NCBI GenBank assembly: GCA_016703225.1
Contig: JADJCM010000002.1
Span: 868,001 to 932,000 of the forward strand
DNA: 64,000 nucleotides
Direction of reading: 5' to 3'
Source of the DNA: Lysobacterales bacterium
GTDB taxonomy: Bacteria; Pseudomonadota; Gammaproteobacteria; Xanthomonadales; Ahniellaceae
Part shown: positions 33,914 to 41,460 of the stretch, piece by piece
How the letters are laid out: each line of letters begins with the position of its first letter
How positions within the stretch are numbered: the stretch's first letter is position 1
The notes under the pieces: model-generated
Told to the model about the DNA's origin: nothing
The model's input: only the letters and a program-made list of their open reading frames with translations
The model's database searches: none
Made by a program: the position numbers and the translations under genes

Positions 33914-35428
33914 ATGCCCGCAGCATTCCGATTCCTGATCTCGTTCGCCGTGTTTGCCTGGTCGCTGGCGGTGACAGCAGTTCCGCCTGCCTTCCCCGGC
34001 GCAGAGGGTTTCGGAGCGGTCGCCAGCGGCGGTCGCGGCGGGACGGTGTACTACGTGACCACGCTCGATCCCGATCCGATGGGGGTCATTCCCGGTTCGC
34101 TGAACCACGCGCTGCGCCAGAGCGGCCCGCGCTACGTGTTGTTCAAGGTCAGCGGCGTGATCCATGGCATCGGCAACATCGTCCACGGCGACGTGACGAT
34201 TGCCGGACAAACCTCGCCCGGCGGCGTGATCGTGCGCGGGCTGATCTGCGACGGACACTACGAGCGCAACGACTGCGACAACGTGATTGCACGCCACCTG
34301 CGCACGCGCCCAGCCTGGGCCGACCCGCTGCCGCCGGGCGGCGAGCACCTGGACGACGGTCTGCGGCTCGATGGCATCAGCCGCTTCATCTTCGATCATT
34401 TCTCGATCGCGCACGCCACCGACGAGGCGGTGCAGGTGTCGTGGGCGTCGCAAGGCACGATCCAGCGCAGCATCATCGCCGAAACCGTCGGCAGCCATGC
34501 CGAGTTCGGCGGCATGCTGATCAACTACTCGCATCCCGAGCATCCGCAGAATCAGGTCAGCGTGCTCAAGAACCTGTGGTACCGCATCCGCGGGCGCCTG
34601 CCCGAGATCAGCTGCGAGGCGAGCGGGTACGACGGCGACCCGGGCAGCAGCGCCGATTGCCAGGCGCACGCCTACCAGCTCGAAGTGTCGAACAACTACT
34701 ACCACGATCCCGGGTTCCTGCTCTGGTACAACCGCGATGTCGACCAGAACGCGGGGCTAGGGCCGTATCGGCTGCAGTTCAACCTGGTCGGCAACCGCAT
34801 GCAGGTGCGCGCCGGACATCCCTACGGCATGGTGCTGCACGACGTGCTCGATGTCGCCGACAACCAGCTCTACGTCAACGACAACCACCTGAGCCCGTAC
34901 CCGGCTTACCTCGATTACCAGCTGTTCTACTGCTGCAACGATTTCCCGACCGAGGCCCCGAACACCGACCTCGGCGTCGCCATGCGACGCGCGAGTCGGC
35001 ATGCCTTCGGCGACGTCGCCTACCTCGATGCGACCACGCTCGCTGGCGCGCTGCTCGGCAACACCGGCGCGCTGCCCGCAGACCCGATGGACCGGCGCAT
35101 CCGCAGCGACGTGGCCGATGGCAGCATCGACCCGACCGCACACGAGACCCCGCTCGCGCTCGATGCCCTGACGCTCGACTTCCCCGCCGGCTCGCCGCCT
35201 CCGGCACCCGTCGACAGCGACAACGACGGCATGCCCAACGCGTTCGAGCTGCAACACGCCGCGCTCGGACTGAATCCCAACGTCGCCGACCACAACGGAG
35301 CCGCGCTGTCGCTGCCGCTCACCGGCGTCTCCGGCTACACCAACCTCGAGGTGTACCTGAACCTGCTCGCCGACGCGCTGGTCAGCGACACCGGCACGCT
35401 GATCTTCGGCAATGGGTTCGAGCAATGA
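33914..35428 (+). CDS. Secreted pectate lyase-like (PL1) right-handed beta-helix protein
   Basis: A 504-aa exported protein. The signal peptide is FRFLISFAVFAWSLAVTAVP; the mature part opens with FPGAEGFGAVASGGRGGTVY, the hallmark of bacterial polysaccharide lyase family 1 pectate lyases, followed by VIHGIGNIVHGDVTIAGQTS and DGLRLDGISRFIFDHFSIAH (calcium/substrate region). Near residue 434 there is a TSP3-like calcium motif (DSDNDGMPNAFE), and the C-terminus is LIFGNGFEQ, matching the F-x-[ND]-G-F-E motif near the end of the beta-helix protein at 56470-59778. It would cleave polygalacturonate or a related uronic acid polymer outside the cell. The upstream AraC-type sensor is the likely regulator. 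Confidence 0.85.
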   Translation: MPAAFRFLISFAVFAWSLAVTAVPPAFPGAEGFGAVASGGRGGTVYYVTTLDPDPMGVIPGSLNHALRQSGPRYVLFKVSGVIHGIGNIVHGDVTIAGQTSPGGVIVRGLICDGHYERNDCDNVIARHLRTRPAWADPLPPGGEHLDDGLRLDGISRFIFDHFSIAHATDEAVQVSWASQGTIQRSIIAETVGSHAEFGGMLINYSHPEHPQNQVSVLKNLWYRIRGRLPEISCEASGYDGDPGSSADCQAHAYQLEVSNNYYHDPGFLLWYNRDVDQNAGLGPYRLQFNLVGNRMQVRAGHPYGMVLHDVLDVADNQLYVNDNHLSPYPAYLDYQLFYCCNDFPTEAPNTDLGVAMRRASRHAFGDVAYLDATTLAGALLGNTGALPADPMDRRIRSDVADGSIDPTAHETPLALDALTLDFPAGSPPPAPVDSDNDGMPNAFELQHAALGLNPNVADHNGAALSLPLTGVSGYTNLEVYLNLLADALVSDTGTLIFGNGFEQ

Positions 35429-35585
35429 GGTCGGCTTTCGATCGAGTTCCGTTCCGTTGCCGCAGGGTGCAGAGCCGCGCGACGCCATCGATCAGATCAG
35501 CGGCTCCTCGATCCAATCCAGTCGTCAGTGCCTTGCCATCAGGACGCTGCAGCGCCCAGCGGTGAAAGGTTGGGCGCGAACGTCG

Positions 35586-35993
35586 TCAAGAATCGGTCTG
35601 CCAGTTTTCAATCGTCAGGCCGGGCACGCGCGAGTATTCCGAAATATTGCGTGTCACCAGGCGCAGCCCAGCGGATCGGGCAATGGCGGCAATTTGGAGG
35701 TCATAGGGACCAATGGGCCGGCCCTGTCGCGCCAGTAGCGCGCGAATCTCCCCACAATGTTCGGCCGCGCGATCATCGAAGGGCAGGCTGGGCACGTGGG
35801 ACGCCAGCTCACGGATGCGCCCCTGGTTCTCGGTGACGCGCTGGCTGTTGCACGCGCCAAACCACAACTCCGACCATACTGGCGCGCAGAGATACAGGGA
35901 CTCGATACCCACGCGACGCACGCCCGCCACGACTTCTGGATTGCTTTTCAGCAGGGCGATCCAGACATTGGTATCGAGCACGAAGCCGGTCAT
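35586..35993 (-). CDS. vapC: VapC-type PIN-domain RNase toxin
   Basis: A 135-aa PIN-domain nuclease. The acidic active-site residues are in place: LDTNVWIALL (Asp7), SELWFGACNS (Glu42) and PYDLQIAAIARSAGLRLVTR (aspartate near residue 97). VapC toxins cleave tRNA or rRNA. It overlaps the antitoxin stop by four bases (ATGA). The pair lies downstream of the pectate lyase gene in the opposite orientation. No defect is visible. Confidence 0.88.
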   Translation of the reverse strand: MTGFVLDTNVWIALLKSNPEVVAGVRRVGIESLYLCAPVWSELWFGACNSQRVTENQGRIRELASHVPSLPFDDRAAEHCGEIRALLARQGRPIGPYDLQIAAIARSAGLRLVTRNISEYSRVPGLTIENWQTDS

Positions 35994-36229
35994 TCAAGCG
36001 CCTCGCGCGGCAGATCGCCCGCCCACCCGGAATCGTCGATGTCATCGGGAAAGTCATCGCCAATGCTGCCGGCGAAGCGTTGGAGGAACGCATCGGTTGC
36101 CAATCCGGGATTGGCAGCGCGCTGAATGGCATAGCGATTCTCGAGCCACGCGATGAAATCGAGTGTTTCCCGTTGCAGGTCGGTAGGCAGCGCCCGGGCA
36201 TGGGCGTAGATCGTCTCAGGTAGATTCAT
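35990..36229 (-). CDS. VapB-type antitoxin (DUF2281-like)
   Basis: A 79-aa protein, MNLPETIYAHARALPTDLQR, then ETLDFIAWLENRY, which is the start typical of the small DUF2281/VapB antitoxins. The acidic C-terminal part (DDFPDDIDDSGWAGDLPREA) would insert into the VapC active-site groove. It overlaps vapC by four bases. The 241 bp upstream, to 36470, hold no gene that I can support. Confidence 0.8.
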   Translation of the reverse strand: MNLPETIYAHARALPTDLQRETLDFIAWLENRYAIQRAANPGLATDAFLQRFAGSIGDDFPDDIDDSGWAGDLPREALE

Positions 36230-36470
36230 CTCAGGACTCCTTGCTTCATGCCGCTGCTGCGTCGCATTGCGGCGGCGCGCTCGAGCGCCGCAAGCGCCAG
36301 CGACTGCGGGTGCATCATCGAACGCCGGCGATTCATTCTAGGGATCGGGGCGCGTGCCTGCCAGCGACTGCAACCATCGGGGCTGCGCGGGCATGCGATC
36401 TCGGCACCGCAGTTCGAACTTCCTGAATCGGGTGTTTGGCGTGATGATCGGCGACGCTTCGGGAGCACAC

Positions 36471-37226
36471 ATGAGCAAGGACTGGGACAGCTATCGCTGC
36501 GAGATTGACGGCAAGCCGGCGGCGGTGTTCGTGGACATGGGCATTGCCGAGGATGTGCCGGTCGAGCGACTGCCCCTGGCCGCTTGGGTGCAGGTGGCGA
36601 TGCTGCGGGCGGATGCGGACGGCCCGGCGGATGCGGAGGAGGGCGCGCGCCTGGATGCGATCGAGGCGGCGTTGAAGGCACGGCTGGTGTCGAAGGCCAC
36701 TGCTTATGTCGGGCGTGTGGCCAGTGGCGGGCGCTGCGATTTTTACTTCTACACCGCAGCCGCGAAGGGCTGGAAAGAGCAGGTCGCGAATGCGCTGGCG
36801 GCGTTCCCTGACTGCAGGTTCCAGTGCGGTTCGCGTCCGGATCGCGAGTGGGGCATCTATCTCGAGCGACTGAGTCCGTCGGACGAAGATCTGGAGCGCC
36901 TGCGCAATCGGCGCATGTGCGACTCGCTGCAGCAGGGCGGCGATCGCCTCGACCGCGAGCGGCCGATCGAACACTGCGCCTACTTCCCGGATGTCGACGC
37001 GCGCGCCGAGTTCGTGCTGCGCGCCAACGCGCTCGGCTTTCGCGCGATCGAGATGATCGATCCGGAAGAGCGCGGCGACCAGTTCGGCGTGCGCGTGTCC
37101 GCCCTCGGCATTCCGTCCCATCGCAACATCGACGCGCTCACGCTACCGCTGTATCACGCTGCCTGCGAATGCGACGGCGACTACGAGGGCTGGGAGACGC
37201 AGGTCGTGGGCTGCAGCTCGGCGTGA
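36471..37226 (+). CDS. DUF695 plus RraB-like domain protein
   Basis: A 251-aa cytoplasmic protein with two recognisable parts. Residues 1-135 resemble DUF695 (MSKDWDSYRCEIDGKPAAVF, GRCDFYFYTAAAKGWKEQ). Residues 150-250 resemble the RraB (regulator of RNase E) fold family: QQGGDRLDRERPIEHCAYFP, then RAEFVLRANALGFRAIEM. RraB in enterobacteria inhibits RNase E; whether this fusion does so is unknown. GGGAG precedes the start at 36471. It stands alone between TA genes and a secreted SUKH-like protein, with no clear operon. Confidence 0.7.
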   Translation: MSKDWDSYRCEIDGKPAAVFVDMGIAEDVPVERLPLAAWVQVAMLRADADGPADAEEGARLDAIEAALKARLVSKATAYVGRVASGGRCDFYFYTAAAKGWKEQVANALAAFPDCRFQCGSRPDREWGIYLERLSPSDEDLERLRNRRMCDSLQQGGDRLDRERPIEHCAYFPDVDARAEFVLRANALGFRAIEMIDPEERGDQFGVRVSALGIPSHRNIDALTLPLYHAACECDGDYEGWETQVVGCSSA

Positions 37227-37277
37227 TGACTGGCTAGAATCCGCGGCCGCCACGGAAGACACCCACGGAGATTCGCC

Positions 37278-38312
37278 ATGCGCCTGCTGTTCCCGATCCT
37301 TGCACTGCTGGCAGCGGTCACGGTTCACGCCGTCGAATTGCGCAACGAGTTGGGCCAAGACCAGCGCAGCGAGACGATCCGGGTCGAAATCGACGGGCAC
37401 GAGGTCGGGGTGCTGCGCGTGGACGGCAAGCGCAAACAGGCCGGCCTGGACTTGTCGCTTCCCGGCGATCAACACCGCTATCGGCTGAGTGGCGAAGCGG
37501 TCATGAACGACGGCAGCCGCGTCGCGATTGCCGGCGGGGGACTGATCCTGCGCACGGCGGCGATGGATCGAATCGGCCAGGCCAAGGACGCCATGCAGGC
37601 CATCGCCGTGTATGAGGCGGTGCTGACCGACCTGCACGCTGCCGCGCCCGAGTTTCCGATCGAGAACCTGCGCATCCACTGGGGCGGCGTTGCGAGCATG
37701 TCGGCGCTGGTCAGCGCCGAACGCCGCCTGCGCCGCTCATTGCCGAAGGCCTATCGCGACTTCGTGCTCGCGCACGGCAGTCTGCACATCGGCAGCGCCA
37801 GTCAACCGGGCGCGGCGCTGCTGGCGCCCGCAGCGGTGGTCACGTTGGAAGAGTACGCACTGGCCAAGGCCCGCGACAACGACACCGACGCGGAACTGAT
37901 CGAGGCCGGCCGCCGCTTCATCGGCAAGCGCTTCGCCGACGCTCGCCGCGACCTCGTGCTCGACTACTGGGAGGACGAATATCCGTCGGTGCTGCGCGCC
38001 TCGGGGCGCTGTGGTCCCGGCGAGTTGCCCTATGCCTTTCCGGAATCGCAGTGGGAAGTGCTGCTGTCCAGCCACCTCGAAGACAATCCGTTCGCGGCCA
38101 TGATCAGCTACGAGGACGACATCGTCGGCGAGACCCAGTGCATGGGTTTTGAACGCCAGCTGGCCCTTTCCTTGCACGATCACCTTTATGAGGAGGCCGA
38201 CGACGTGCTCTATCTGCTCGGCGATCAGGAAGAGGCGATCGGTTTCGAGCGCGGCGATATCGATGGCTCGGAGCAAGGCCTGTGGTTCCACTTCGACGAA
38301 GTCGACGAGTGA
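37278..38312 (+). CDS. Secreted protein with SMI1/KNR4 (SUKH)-like domain
   Basis: A 344-aa protein with a clear signal peptide (RLLFPILALLAAVTVHA). After a beta-rich segment (residues 20-100) comes a SUKH-type stretch, VSAERRLRRSLPKAYRDFVL, then AHGSLHIGSASQPGAALLAP, and an acidic C-terminal region (LYEEADDVLYLLGDQEEAIG). SUKH proteins are mostly cytoplasmic immunity proteins against nuclease toxins; a signal peptide is unusual for them. No toxin gene is adjacent. It could be a periplasmic immunity or a general binding protein. Family call is moderate. Confidence 0.6.
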   Translation: MRLLFPILALLAAVTVHAVELRNELGQDQRSETIRVEIDGHEVGVLRVDGKRKQAGLDLSLPGDQHRYRLSGEAVMNDGSRVAIAGGGLILRTAAMDRIGQAKDAMQAIAVYEAVLTDLHAAAPEFPIENLRIHWGGVASMSALVSAERRLRRSLPKAYRDFVLAHGSLHIGSASQPGAALLAPAAVVTLEEYALAKARDNDTDAELIEAGRRFIGKRFADARRDLVLDYWEDEYPSVLRASGRCGPGELPYAFPESQWEVLLSSHLEDNPFAAMISYEDDIVGETQCMGFERQLALSLHDHLYEEADDVLYLLGDQEEAIGFERGDIDGSEQGLWFHFDEVDE

Positions 38313-38452
38313 CGCTGGCGCACTTGCGCATCCGGGTGCAGCCGCTAACATGCGCGCCCGGCGCGGGACTGCCCGCGTGTCTCCTCCCCCCAGGAACACG
38401 TGCGACCGCGATAGAACGGTAGGCGCCGATTTCTTCCCCTGAGGTTGCTGCG

Positions 38453-38794
38453 ATGGCTGTGACACCTGTTTGCCCGAGTTGCGGCAACGACAACACCTAT
38501 GCCGATGGCGATCTGCTGGTCTGCGCCGAGTGCGGCCATGAGTGGAGCCCCGGCGCTGCCAGTGCCGGCCTCGACGACACCGTGCGCATCGTGCGCGATG
38601 CCAACGGCAGCGTGCTCGCCGACGGCGACAGCGTGGTGCTGGTCAAGGACCTCAAGGTCAAGGGCGCATCCTCGCCACTGAAGATGGGCACGCGCATCAA
38701 GAACATCCGCATCGTCGACGGCGACCACGAGATCGACTGCAAGACCGACCTCGGGCCGATGCTGCTCAAGGCGGAGTTCCTGAAGAAGGTCTAG
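38453..38794 (+). CDS. yjdM: YjdM/PhnA-family zinc-ribbon protein
   Basis: A 113-aa protein with an N-terminal zinc ribbon (VCPSCGNDNTYADGDLLVCA, then ECGHEW: two CxxC pairs) and the conserved YjdM/PhnA C-terminal domain (VRDANGSVLADGDSVVLVKD, GTRIKNIRIVDGDHEIDC). The name PhnA is historical; the family is not itself a phosphonate enzyme, and its role is unclear. Its TAG stop and the TAG stop of the convergent cupin gene share the palindrome CTAG at 38791-38794. The 140 bp upstream contain no gene. Confidence 0.88.
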   Translation: MAVTPVCPSCGNDNTYADGDLLVCAECGHEWSPGAASAGLDDTVRIVRDANGSVLADGDSVVLVKDLKVKGASSPLKMGTRIKNIRIVDGDHEIDCKTDLGPMLLKAEFLKKV

Positions 38795-40092
38795 CCGCGC
38801 GCGCTTTCATCCACGCCGGCATTCAGTTCGGCGAACACGGAATGAAACAGCGCGCATCGCTGCAGTGCCCGATACAACGCGCCCAGCGCGTCGCGCTGTT
38901 CGTCCACCGCGGCTTCGCCGTGGCGCGCGCCCATGCGCGCCAGCGTTTCGGCCACGTTCATTCCGGCGAACATGCACACCAGCATCTCGAGCGCGGTGGC
39001 ATTGAAGTCGATGCCGATCAGGTTCGGGTAGCGCTCGGTATTGCCGCTGATCTCGGCGATCCAGGTGCACACCTGCGCGATCGGATCGGCACAGCCCGTC
39101 TCGCGTTGCACCAGGCGCAGCAACTCCGCGCGGTCGAACACGTTCAGCAGCAGCGCGAGCAGGAAGCGATGCTCGCGCGCGTGCAGCTTGCGCCGACAGT
39201 CGATGATGGTGCGGCTGAGCAGGTCGTTGTGCGCCGCCCTGGCCAGCAACTCGCGCTCGGCCGCCGGCAGTTGCGTGCACAGTTCGGCCAGGCGCCGCGC
39301 TGCGTCCACGTCGGCACTGACCTGGATCTGCTCCGAGACCAGCGCATAGGCCAGGAACAGGTCGCAGCGCGGCAGGACGTGCGCCAGATGCGCCTGGAAG
39401 GCGTCGCCGTCGAGCACGCGCAACATGCGCAGGTACTGCAGCTTGCGGATGGTCGGTGCATGCTTGTGGAAGGGGTCGTGCGCCAGGCCGGGCCAGCGGT
39501 AGTCGTACTGCACTTCGGCTTCGGGGTCGTCGGTGATGGTGCGGATCACGATCGTCAGCGACGGTCGGATCATGTGAAACAGCGCATGGATCAGGGTGTC
39601 GCCGCGCCGGATCACGCGCGTGTCGCCGGTGCGCAGCACTTCGATGTCGAGCAGCTCCAGTTCGCCCGCGATCGCGCGTTGCCTGGGCTCGGGGGATTGC
39701 CATGGTTTGAAGCGGTAGCGGCTGTGGATGCTCGATCCCTGCAACACATGGAAGGCGCCGCAGAAGGCGTGCTGGTGGATGCTGGTGGTGCCGTCGAGCC
39801 AGGTCAGCACCGAGATGTCGAAGTGCGTGCCGTTGTACAGCGACAACGGCGGCTCGGCGAAGCGTGCATCGAGGTCGGCCTGTTTGCAGAGATTGTCTGC
39901 GCCCAGCACGTAGTCGATCAGGTCGGCCTGGCTGATGTGCGCGGACGGATTGTGCTCGTCGAGCTTGGCCAGCGCGACTTGCTCCAGGCCGGCATAGATC
40001 GCCTCGCGCGATTCGCCGAGCGTGGCGGCGATATCGTCGCCCAGGCGCCGGAAGAACGCTTCGACGCGATGCATCGAAGCTGTTTCGGTCAC
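38791..40092 (-). CDS. Cupin-like protein, partner of a 2OG-Fe(II) oxygenase
   Basis: A 433-aa protein, or 427 if ATG 40074 is used. It starts with GTG at 40092, which overlaps the oxygenase stop (GTGA). The N-terminal third has a cupin-type metal motif, TTSIHQHAFCGAFHVLQG, preceded by THFDISVLTWLDG, resembling small-molecule dioxygenases with an H-x-H motif. The remaining part is alpha-helical (LARAAHNDLLSRTIIDCRRK, LARMGARHGEAAVDEQRDAL) and unfamiliar. It forms an operon with the oxygenase gene and the proline-rich peptide gene. I read it as an accessory oxygenase or scaffold of a peptide-modifying unit; this is inference. Confidence 0.6.
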   Translation of the reverse strand: MTETASMHRVEAFFRRLGDDIAATLGESREAIYAGLEQVALAKLDEHNPSAHISQADLIDYVLGADNLCKQADLDARFAEPPLSLYNGTHFDISVLTWLDGTTSIHQHAFCGAFHVLQGSSIHSRYRFKPWQSPEPRQRAIAGELELLDIEVLRTGDTRVIRRGDTLIHALFHMIRPSLTIVIRTITDDPEAEVQYDYRWPGLAHDPFHKHAPTIRKLQYLRMLRVLDGDAFQAHLAHVLPRCDLFLAYALVSEQIQVSADVDAARRLAELCTQLPAAERELLARAAHNDLLSRTIIDCRRKLHAREHRFLLALLLNVFDRAELLRLVQRETGCADPIAQVCTWIAEISGNTERYPNLIGIDFNATALEMLVCMFAGMNVAETLARMGARHGEAAVDEQRDALGALYRALQRCALFHSVFAELNAGVDESARG

Positions 40093-41153
40093 GTCATCAC
40101 CCCGTCGTATTCGGCATCGACGAAGTGGAACAGCAGCGAGCCGGAACGATGGCCGGCGGGCAGCGCATCGCGACAGTGCAACAGCTCGCGGCCCTGGAAA
40201 ATCAGCGCGTCGCCGATGCGTTGATGCAGGCGGTGCAGGGTGCCATCGCGCCCCTTCACCTGCAGCGCCCAGGGCGAGCGACCGGCGTCGTCGAGCGGCG
40301 CGTAATCGATCAGCAGGGTGATGGTGTACTCGCAGGGCGGGCGGTCGTTGTGCCACTTCAAGTCGCCGCCTTCGAGGTAGAGCGAGACGAAGGAGTACGA
40401 GGGCTTGGTGCGGCGCCCGACCAATTGCGACACGCGCTCGTTCAACTGGTCATGCCAGAAGTCCGCGACCGGATGGCTGTGCGCGACATGGCGGCGGCAG
40501 CCGCGATCCTGGTCCAGCGCCATGAAGCCCTCGGCCGCCAGTGCCCAGTAGTAGCGCGCCAGTTCGGCCACGTGCGATGCCGGCAGCAGGTCGGCGAGTT
40601 CGACGAAACCTTCGCACGCGAAGAAGTCGCGGGTTTCCTGGGTGTCGAGTTCGACCGGCGCCTGGTCGTCGGTTGCTTGCCGCAGCGACTCGCTGGCCAG
40701 CACCGGCGCCCACACGCTGCCGTGGTGGTGCGGCAGGAACTGCAGCGGCAGCTCCGCCCAGTCCGCTGGCAAGCGAAATCCGCGACTGCGCACCGGCTCG
40801 CCGCAGGCCGCTGCGGCTGCATGCCGTGCCAGCGCTGGCTGGCCGTTGGCATGCACGGTCGCAGCGAGTTCGTAATGCACCGGCCGCGGCAGCGCATCCG
40901 CCGGCGCCAGCAGCCCGATCTGCCGCAGCTCGGCTACGGCCTGCTCGGACAGTTGCTCGACCGCCTCGCCGCGAATCAACGCCGCCGCAAGGAACCCATG
41001 CGCCTCCGGCAAATCGACCGGATCCACCACACGCGCCGAATACTGCGCTCCCTTGACCGGCGCCCGCACCAAGAACAAGGGCGGCTCGGAGCCGCCCTGA
41101 ACACTGATGCTGGCGCATGGGTTGAGGGCCAACCCGAGCGAGGATAGGTGCAT
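40089..41153 (-). CDS. 2-oxoglutarate/Fe(II)-dependent oxygenase-like protein
   Basis: A 354-aa protein. The C-terminal half looks like a double-stranded beta-helix oxygenase: YLEGGDLKWHNDRPPCEYTI (H-x-D metal motif), then DALIFQGRELLHCRD (distal His) and an Arg soon after (AGHRSGSLLFHFV) that could bind 2-oxoglutarate. Residues 40-130 form a separate helical domain (DLPEAHGFLAAALIRGEAVE, EQAVAELRQIGLL) that might recognise a partner peptide. No ribosome site precedes ATG 41153 and a terminator-like hairpin lies inside codons 19-25, so translation may really start at GTG 41069. The gene sits 18 bp after the peptide gene and overlaps the cupin gene by four bases. Hydroxylation of the proline-rich peptide is the working idea. 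Confidence 0.65.
   Translation of the reverse strand: MHLSSLGLALNPCASISVQGGSEPPLFLVRAPVKGAQYSARVVDPVDLPEAHGFLAAALIRGEAVEQLSEQAVAELRQIGLLAPADALPRPVHYELAATVHANGQPALARHAAAAACGEPVRSRGFRLPADWAELPLQFLPHHHGSVWAPVLASESLRQATDDQAPVELDTQETRDFFACEGFVELADLLPASHVAELARYYWALAAEGFMALDQDRGCRRHVAHSHPVADFWHDQLNERVSQLVGRRTKPSYSFVSLYLEGGDLKWHNDRPPCEYTITLLIDYAPLDDAGRSPWALQVKGRDGTLHRLHQRIGDALIFQGRELLHCRDALPAGHRSGSLLFHFVDAEYDGVMT
41079..41097 (-). terminator. Terminator-like hairpin between peptide gene and oxygenase
   Basis: GGGCGGC-TCGGA-GCCGCCC (7-bp stem; on the minus strand followed by TTGTTCTT) resembles an intrinsic terminator or attenuator. If the oxygenase starts at GTG 41069, the hairpin lies in the leader between the peptide gene and the enzyme gene, where partial termination would give excess peptide mRNA. 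If ATG 41153 is the start, it is inside the coding region. Confidence 0.45.
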
Positions 41154-41171
41154 GGAATCGGGCGGGTGCGG

Positions 41172-41336
41172 TCAGGATTGAACGGGCGCTGGTCCGGGCG
41201 TCGGGCGGGGTGCGGGCCCCGGAACCTGAGGGGCAGCCATGATCGAGGCATCGACGGGTTTGGCCATGCGCTGCAATTGGTCGATCAACGATGGTGGTAC
41301 TGAAACCGCCGATCCTGCTTTGACGATGGAATTCAT
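41172..41336 (-). CDS. Small proline-rich peptide, candidate precursor of a modified peptide
   Basis: A 54-aa frame with a strong ribosome site (GAGGGAGAG six bases before ATG 41336). The sequence is MNSIVKAGSAVSVPPSLIDQ, LQRMAKPVDASIMAAP, then QVPGPAPRPTPGPAPVQS. It has no hydrophobic signal. The first 36 residues look like a soluble leader, the last 18 are almost entirely Pro/Ala/Gly with alternating prolines. It is too small to be found by length-based gene calling. It stands first in an operon with a 2OG-Fe(II) oxygenase-like enzyme and a cupin protein, so it may be a ribosomally made substrate whose prolines are hydroxylated. No known family recognised. Confidence 0.55.
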   Translation of the reverse strand: MNSIVKAGSAVSVPPSLIDQLQRMAKPVDASIMAAPQVPGPAPRPTPGPAPVQS

Positions 41337-41460
41337 TGCGCTCTCCCTCGGTTCTTGAACTGCGACGGAATGCCGCAGCGCTGCCGAGCCTACGGTTCGA
41401 GCCGTTGCGCGTCAATTGACGACTCTCTATGGTTCCGGAACCACCACACCCTCGATTCGC

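Noticed and set aside
36248..36508. Short plus-strand frames upstream of the DUF695 gene
   Set aside because: No ribosome site and no recognisable sequence; they overlap the well-supported start at 36471.
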